This document shows positions 1 to 5,004 of a stretch of 5,004 nt of DNA, one piece after another. The position numbers and the translations under genes were made by a program. Under the pieces are notes generated by a model. The model was not told where the DNA came from. It ran no database searches and saw nothing but the letters and a program-made list of their open reading frames with translations. The number at the start of each line of letters is the position of its first letter. The first letter of the stretch is position 1. This stretch comes from Bacteroidota bacterium (lineage in GTDB: Bacteria > Zhuqueibacterota > Zhuqueibacteria > Zhuqueibacterales > Geothermadaptataceae): the NCBI GenBank assembly GCA_011375275.1, contig DRLW01000148.1:1-5004 (forward strand), read 5' to 3'.

Positions 1-518
1 AGGATTGGCTTTTCTACATTGCGGAAGATATCGTCGGCAAATACGGGCTGACTAAGGTACAAAAGATCATCCCGGGCGGTAAAGAGCGGCAGGACTCGGT
101 GGAAGCCGGCCTGACTGCGCTGGATGACACCAGCCTGCCGGTGCTGATTCACGATGGTGCCCGTCCGCTGGTGAACGCAGGTGTGATCGATCGCGTGCTG
201 GCGGGAATGGCTGAAGCCGATGCCTGCATTCCGGCTGTACCCCTGCATGATACGATCAAGCGTGTGCAGGGCAGGGAGGTGGTGCAGACCATCGACCGTG
301 AAACCCTGCGCGCAGTGCAGACTCCGCAAGGCTTCTGGCCCGAAGCCCTTGCCGGGCTGCTGCAACAAGCCCGCACAGAAGCACTGCACGTGACCGATGA
401 AGCCAGCCTGACAGAACACTACGGTGGCCGTGTGCACTGGGTAGAGGGCGATCCTGCCAACCTGAAAATTACCACCACATTTGATCTGAAAATTGCACAT
501 TTGATTCTTGAGGAGTAA
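1..518 (+). CDS. ispD: IspD, 2-C-methyl-D-erythritol 4-phosphate cytidylyltransferase, 5'-truncated by the window edge
   Basis: Cytosolic MEP-pathway enzyme that joins CTP and 2-C-methyl-D-erythritol 4-phosphate to give CDP-methylerythritol. The reading frame is open from base 3, so 171 residues are visible; the family is usually about 230 residues, so roughly the first 55-65, including the glycine/arginine/lysine-rich CTP-binding loop, lie outside. A GTG at 99 is not the true start: the residues before it (GGKERQDSV, with the valine encoded by that GTG) are the conserved IspD GGxxRxxSV motif. Then come IHDGARP (equivalent of the E. coli VHDAARP metal-site segment), the DR-x7-TPQ block (DRETLRAVQTPQ; Arg and Thr spaced exactly as catalytic Arg157/Thr165 of E. 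coli), VTDEAS (Thr189 equivalent) and NLKIT (Lys213 equivalent). The catalytic residues in the visible part are thus all present. The gene ends in TAA 3 nt before ispF, so the two are almost certainly co-transcribed. Confidence 0.96.
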   Translation, partial: DWLFYIAEDIVGKYGLTKVQKIIPGGKERQDSVEAGLTALDDTSLPVLIHDGARPLVNAGVIDRVLAGMAEADACIPAVPLHDTIKRVQGREVVQTIDRETLRAVQTPQGFWPEALAGLLQQARTEALHVTDEASLTEHYGGRVHWVEGDPANLKITTTFDLKIAHLILEE

Positions 519-521
519 TGC

Positions 522-995
522 ATGCGTATCGGGCAGGGCTATGATGTCCACCCTCTGGTGAAAGAACGGCCGATGATCATCGGCGGAGTGCGTATCCCTT
601 ACGAACTCGGACTGGGCGGCCACTCTGACGCGGACGTGCTGCTGCACGCTGTCGGCGATGCTCTGCTGGGCGCCGCTGCGCTCGGAGACCTCGGACTGCA
701 TTTCCCGGACAGCAGCGAGCAGTATGCTAATTTTTCCAGCTTGTTGTTGCTGAAAGATATCGCTCGCCTGTTGCAGCAGGACGGGTATGAAGTGGTCAAC
801 GTCGATAGCACGGTCGTGCTCGAAAAGCCAAAGCTGGCACCGTACCGGGAGCAGATGCGACGCAATATAGCGGACTGTCTCGGCATTGGTATCGACGCTG
901 TTTCCGTCAAAGCGACGACTTCGGAAAAAATGGGGTTTATCGGCGCCGGTGAGGGCGTGGCTGCCCATGCGATCGCGCTGATCCGGAAAGTATGA
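522..995 (+). CDS. ispF: IspF, 2-C-methyl-D-erythritol 2,4-cyclodiphosphate synthase
   Basis: Converts CDP-methylerythritol 2-phosphate to the 2,4-cyclodiphosphate with release of CMP, two steps after IspD in the MEP pathway; the family works as a soluble homotrimer with active sites at subunit interfaces. At 157 aa the protein is full length for the family. It begins MRIGQGYDVHPL, placing the divalent-metal ligands at Asp8 and His10; the third ligand is His42 in the ADVLLHAVGDAL block, the same numbering as E. coli. His34 lies in GHSDAD. The C-terminal signature VKATTSEKMGFIGAGEG carries the Thr-Thr-x-Glu nucleotide-contact motif. The start is well supported by AGGAG at 511-515, 6 nt before ATG and inside the end of ispD. 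An ATG at 518-520 is in another frame and too close to the Shine-Dalgarno. No anomalies seen. IspDF are separate proteins here, not the fused form known in some proteobacteria. Confidence 0.98.
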   Translation: MRIGQGYDVHPLVKERPMIIGGVRIPYELGLGGHSDADVLLHAVGDALLGAAALGDLGLHFPDSSEQYANFSSLLLLKDIARLLQQDGYEVVNVDSTVVLEKPKLAPYREQMRRNIADCLGIGIDAVSVKATTSEKMGFIGAGEGVAAHAIALIRKV

Positions 996-1030
996 GTCTC
1001 GTCACAGGCACAGTGCCCGGGCGATGAGAC
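996..1030. repeat. Hairpin directly after ispF stop
   Basis: GTCTCGTC (996-1003) pairs with GATGAGAC (1023-1030) over 8 bp with one G-T wobble; inside it GGCA (1007-1010) pairs with TGCC (1014-1017) around a CAG loop. It starts on the base after the ispF stop. There is no T-run on the + strand side (CCCGGCAC follows), so it is not a canonical intrinsic terminator. It could act as a 3' end-stabilising structure, or be part of the repeat that follows; the function is inferred, only the pairing is seen. Confidence 0.5.
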
Positions 1031-1110
1031 CCCGGCACAGCGCTTCTCTCCGGTCGGGATGACAGAGATCGGTAGCCGGGCCGGGTTTGCTGAGCAAGCT
1101 GGATACCCAG
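1024..1110 (-). repeat. Probable decayed dispersed intergenic repeat
   Basis: Read on the minus strand, 1064 to 1024 gives TGTCATCCCGACCGGAG, then GAAGCG, then GGGGTCTCAT. This resembles the widespread non-coding repeat with the pattern GTCATCCCGACCGGAGCGnAGCGGAG...GGGATCTC that turns up between genes in many unrelated bacteria. The rest of the segment forms small hairpins: TTGC/GCAA at 1087-1097 and CTGG/CCAG at 1099-1110. No protein is supported here: the minus-strand reading frame that covers it also runs into ispF and has no family features. The match to the repeat type is from memory and not from alignment, and overlaps the hairpin at 996-1030. Confidence 0.4.
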
Positions 1111-1182
1111 AAAACTAAGAAAGCAACTATTTGTTATTAAATAATTTATTGACTCTTTTATCTCAAAAGAAAACGGAAAAAA
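1111..1182 (+). promoter_or_regulatory. AT-rich promoter/leader region before gltX
   Basis: These 72 nt are about 21% GC, against clearly GC-rich sequence on both sides, with a sharp boundary near 1110. That is what a promoter and untranslated leader usually look like. Candidate elements are TTGTTA at 1131-1136 with TTTTAT at 1156-1161 (spacing 19, long and imperfect) and TTGACT at 1149-1154, whose matching -10 would fall on the start codon region and is unlikely. No single sigma-70 pair is convincing, so only the region is called. No T-box features (such as the GGGTGGNACCGCG-type antiterminator element) occur, although T-boxes precede many aminoacyl-tRNA synthetase genes in Firmicutes. Confidence 0.4.
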
Positions 1183-2622
1183 ATGACTGAGCAAGTACGC
1201 GTACGATTTGCACCCAGCCCGACCGGTCATTTGCATATAGGCAATGCGCGCACCGCTATCATGAATTGGATTTTTGCGCGTCACAGCAACGGAGTTTTCG
1301 TTCTGCGCGTCGAAGACACGGACATGGAACGGTCTTCTGAAGCGAGCGAGAAGAGCATTCTGCAGGATTTGCGCTGGCTCGGGCTCGATTGGGATGAGGG
1401 CCCTGAGGTCGGCGGCGAGTACGGCCCCTATCGCCAGTCCGAACGCCTGGATTTGTATAAAAAATATACCGAGCAGCTTCTCAAATCAGGCCATGCCTAT
1501 CATTGCTACTGCACGCCGGAAGAGCTTGACGCCGAGAAAAAACAGGCCCTGGCTGCTGGAGCACCTGTGATGTACAGCGGCCGCTGCCGCACGCTGACGC
1601 AGGAACAGAAGCAGCGTTTCGAGGCTGAAGGCCGCACGCCTGTGGTGCGAATGAAGTACCCTGAGCAACCGCTGTCCTTCACCGATCTCGTCAAGGGTGA
1701 GCTCTCATTCCCGCCGGAGAGCAACGGTGATTTTGTCATCGTGCGCGCTGATGGCGTGCCGACATATAATTTCGCTGTGGTCATCGATGACGGTTTGATG
1801 CGGATCAGCCATGTGGTGCGCGGTGATGATCATGTATCCAACACGCCGCGCCAGCTCGCTGTCTATCATGCTCTCGGCTGGAACCTGCCGGCTTTTGCCC
1901 ACATCCCGATGATTCTGGGGCCGGACCGCACGCGTCTTTCCAAACGCCACGGCGCCACCTCGGTCGATATGTATGCGCAGCAGGGGTATTTGCCCGAAGC
2001 GCTGATCAACTTTCTCAGCCTGCTCGGGTGGTCTTCGGAAAGCGGTGATGAAATTCTGTCAGTGCAGCGCCTGATTGAAGAGTTTGATTTTTCACGCGTA
2101 TCCAAATCCCCGGCGATTTTCGACGTGGAGAAGCTCAACTGGATGAACGGGGTGTATATTCGCGAGACGGACCCGGCGCGGCTGGCGGAACTGTGCCTGC
2201 CTTATTTGAAAAAAGCGGGCTACAAACTGCCGGAGCAACCTGTGCTGGAAAAAATTGTAGCCGCGGTTGCCAAAAGTATGGAGCGCCTCGAAGATGTCAT
2301 CGCCAGGGCCGAGCTGTTTTTTACCGATGATATCCAGCCGGAAAATGAGGAGGCTGCCCGTTTTCTCAACAAAGAGACCACGCAAAAGGTTTTCTGGTCG
2401 TTCCTGCGTCAGCTCGATCGCATCGAGGTGCTCAATGCTGACACATTCCGAAAAATCATGAAGACTGTGGGGCAGGAGACCGGGGTGATCGGCAAAGACC
2501 TATGGATGCCGGTGCGCATTGCGCTGACGGGCCAGGCGCACGGGCCGGAACTTCCTGCTGTGGTCGAAATTTTCGGCAAGCAGCGCTGCTACCGTTTGAT
2601 CAAATCACGCATCATAGAATAA
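1183..2622 (+). CDS. gltX: GltX, glutamyl-tRNA synthetase (class I)
   Basis: Charges tRNA with glutamate in the cytosol using ATP. The 479-aa length is typical for bacterial GluRS. The N-terminal Rossmann catalytic domain opens RVRFAPSPTGHLHIGNART, with the class I HIGH-type motif as HIGN (residues 18-21). VEDTD at 43-47 is a GluRS block. A zinc-binding insert is visible as Cys108-x-Cys110 followed by Tyr131 and Cys135 (YSGRC), as in the zinc-containing E. coli enzyme. The KMSKS-type motif is RLSKR (251-255). From about residue 330 onward the protein is the helical anticodon-binding region, ending with the family block ALTGQAHGPELPAV. The start ATG at 1183 has only a weak GGA (1175-1177) upstream, but the protein begins exactly where family members do. 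The sequence reads as GluRS rather than GlnRS. Whether it also charges tRNA-Gln (a non-discriminating enzyme) cannot be decided by eye. Probably first gene of a gltX-btpA-cysS unit. Confidence 0.97.
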   Translation: MTEQVRVRFAPSPTGHLHIGNARTAIMNWIFARHSNGVFVLRVEDTDMERSSEASEKSILQDLRWLGLDWDEGPEVGGEYGPYRQSERLDLYKKYTEQLLKSGHAYHCYCTPEELDAEKKQALAAGAPVMYSGRCRTLTQEQKQRFEAEGRTPVVRMKYPEQPLSFTDLVKGELSFPPESNGDFVIVRADGVPTYNFAVVIDDGLMRISHVVRGDDHVSNTPRQLAVYHALGWNLPAFAHIPMILGPDRTRLSKRHGATSVDMYAQQGYLPEALINFLSLLGWSSESGDEILSVQRLIEEFDFSRVSKSPAIFDVEKLNWMNGVYIRETDPARLAELCLPYLKKAGYKLPEQPVLEKIVAAVAKSMERLEDVIARAELFFTDDIQPENEEAARFLNKETTQKVFWSFLRQLDRIEVLNADTFRKIMKTVGQETGVIGKDLWMPVRIALTGQAHGPELPAVVEIFGKQRCYRLIKSRIIE

Positions 2623-2632
2623 TGGTGCCGGG

Positions 2633-3436
2633 ATGAACAGGGAGGAGCTCAAGCACATTTTTCAGCAGGCCCCTGCGGTGATCGGCATGGTGCATCTGCC
2701 GGCGCTTCCGGGGAGCCCCGGTTTTTCCGGCGATGTTGAGGCGGTGCACAGCGCAGCTCTGAGCGATGCTCTGGCACTGCAGCAGGCTGGTGTTGGTGCG
2801 CTGATGGTGGAAAATTTCGGCGATGCGCCCTTTTTTCCTGATCAGGTTCCAGCGGAAACCGTGGCCGCGATGGCCTCGGTGCTGCGGTTGCTGCGCGCTG
2901 AGTGCAGTCTGCCGTTGGGGGTTAATGTGCTGCGCAACGATGCCCTGTCGGCGATGGCTGTGGCAGCAGCTACCGGCGCTGCGTTTATCCGGGTGAATAT
3001 TTTGAGTGGAACCCGCGTTACGGATCAGGGGGTGATCAGCGGCCGTGCGGCCGAGCTGCTGCGCCTGCGCAAAAACCTCCGGGCGGATGTTAAAATTTTC
3101 GCTGATGTGAACGTCAAGCATTCAGCGCCTCTGGTGTCTCGCTCTCTTGAAGATGAAGCAGCGGAACTCACCGGCCGCGCAGGTGCGGATGCCGTCATTG
3201 CGACCGGCGCGATGACGGGCAGGGCCGTCAGTTTGGACGAACTCAGGGAGCTGCGCGCTGCCCTCGGAGAAACAGCCCTGATCGCCGGCAGTGGTGTGAC
3301 GCCGGAGAGTATCGCGGAGATACTCACTGTCGCTGATGCTGTCATCGTTGGAACGGCGATAAAAAAAGGGGGCAAGACGACAGCACCGGTCGATCCCGGC
3401 CGGGTCGAAAAACTCATTCAATCTTTCACGAGGTAA
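2633..3436 (+). CDS. BtpA/SgcQ-family TIM-barrel protein, function unknown
   Basis: 267 aa, close to the usual size of the BtpA family (Pfam BtpA; includes E. coli SgcQ). Family-type blocks in order: VIGMVHLPALPGSP (16-29), VENFGDAPFF (59-68), GVNVLRND (97-104 region), AFIRVN (117-122), FADVNVKHS (156-164), VIATGAMTG (188-196), AGSGVTPE (218-225) and VIVGTAIKKGG (238-248). The last two are glycine-rich loops at the ends of the final strands, the usual phosphate-binding place in TIM barrels, so a phosphorylated ligand is a reasonable inference. No signal peptide or membrane segment is seen. In cyanobacteria BtpA affects photosystem I accumulation, but the family is common in non-photosynthetic bacteria and archaea, so that role should not be transferred; the true reaction is not established. 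The ATG follows the gltX stop by 10 nt with no good Shine-Dalgarno, suggesting translational coupling to gltX. Family assignment is firm, function open. Confidence 0.9.
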   Translation: MNREELKHIFQQAPAVIGMVHLPALPGSPGFSGDVEAVHSAALSDALALQQAGVGALMVENFGDAPFFPDQVPAETVAAMASVLRLLRAECSLPLGVNVLRNDALSAMAVAAATGAAFIRVNILSGTRVTDQGVISGRAAELLRLRKNLRADVKIFADVNVKHSAPLVSRSLEDEAAELTGRAGADAVIATGAMTGRAVSLDELRELRAALGETALIAGSGVTPESIAEILTVADAVIVGTAIKKGGKTTAPVDPGRVEKLIQSFTR

Positions 3437-3441
3437 GCCTG

Positions 3442-4881
<1,440 letters not shown>

Positions 4882-4887
4882 TGGAGC

Positions 4888-4924
4888 ATAGCGCGTGGCC
4901 GGATTAGTGTTTCGCCCGCGCTAT
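4888..4924. repeat. Strong inverted repeat just after cysS
   Basis: ATAGCGCG at 4888-4895 is the exact reverse complement of CGCGCTAT at 4917-4924. Allowing one bulged T (4896), the stem continues with GGC (4897-4899) against GCC (4914-4916), giving 11 bp around a 14-nt loop. It begins 6 nt after the cysS stop codon. No T-run follows on either strand, so it is not a classical intrinsic terminator, though it may protect or end the cysS transcript in another way, or be part of a mobile repeat. Confidence 0.6.
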
Positions 4925-5004
4925 TGTGCCCTTCGGCAAGGCGCATAACTGCGTTGGGCTTGGCGCCTGATATCAGCTCGGGATCGCTGTTCTTTCGCAT
5001 AGCG
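4925..5004. other. Palindrome-rich non-coding tail
   Basis: No gene is supported in these 80 nt up to the window edge. Instead there are several short inverted repeats: TGCC-CTTC-GGCA (4927-4938), CGCA-TAAC-TGCG (4942-4953), AGGCGC (4939-4944) against GCGCCT (4963-4968), and the perfect palindrome CTGATATCAG (4967-4976). Some of these compete with each other, so they need not all form. The last 8 bases, GCATAGCG (4997-5004), repeat 4886-4893. The density of symmetry suggests a repetitive extragenic element continuing past the edge, but no family is recognised with confidence. Confidence 0.4.

Noticed and set aside
99..518. ispD starting at the GTG at 99
   Set aside because: The frame is open to the window edge and the residues before this GTG contain conserved IspD sequence including GGKERQDS, so the GTG is an internal valine codon.
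996..1030. Intrinsic terminator for ispDF
   Set aside because: The stem is plausible but there is no T-run after it on either strand, so the terminator call is not supported; kept only as a hairpin.
1031..1182. T-box riboswitch upstream of gltX
   Set aside because: No T-box consensus element, no specifier-type long leader and no terminator/antiterminator pair could be found in the spacer.
2612..3121. 169-codon minus-strand open frame opposite the btpA-like gene
   Set aside because: Opposite a gene with clear conserved blocks; the translated product is low-complexity in style (rich in His, Arg and Gln), typical of an antisense shadow.

Overview
The window is a compact bacterial housekeeping block with every gene on the + strand. 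It holds the 3' part of ispD, a complete ispF, a 187-nt spacer, then gltX, a BtpA/SgcQ-family TIM-barrel gene and cysS, and ends in a 123-nt palindrome-rich non-coding tail. Coding density is high and the coding sequence is moderately GC-rich. No frameshift, insertion-sequence gene, tRNA, rRNA or CRISPR array is visible.

The sequence suggests a Gram-negative-type anaerobe. The ispD-ispF order and the style of the proteins would fit the Desulfuromonas/Pelobacter/Geobacter side of the former Deltaproteobacteria, but this is an impression from memory, not a computed placement. Nothing in the window is diagnostic of a species.

Layout: 1-518 is IspD missing its N-terminus (the nucleotide-binding start of the protein lies outside the window). 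522-995 is IspF, only 3 nt downstream with its Shine-Dalgarno inside the end of ispD. 996-1182 is a spacer with a GC-rich, hairpin-forming left part that looks like a decayed dispersed intergenic repeat, and a very AT-rich right part (about 21% GC) that probably carries the promoter and leader of the next unit. 1183-2622 (gltX), 2633-3436 (btpA-like) and 3442-4881 (cysS) have gaps of 10 and 5 nt and are probably one transcript. 4882-5004 has no convincing gene but is packed with inverted repeats.

Functionally, IspD and IspF catalyse two steps of the non-mevalonate (MEP) isoprenoid pathway, and GltX and CysS charge tRNA with glutamate and cysteine. The order ispD-ispF-gltX-X-cysS matches the well-known Bacillus cluster, in which X is cysE (serine acetyltransferase). 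Here X is a BtpA-family protein of unknown biochemical function, which is the most interesting point of an otherwise ordinary region.
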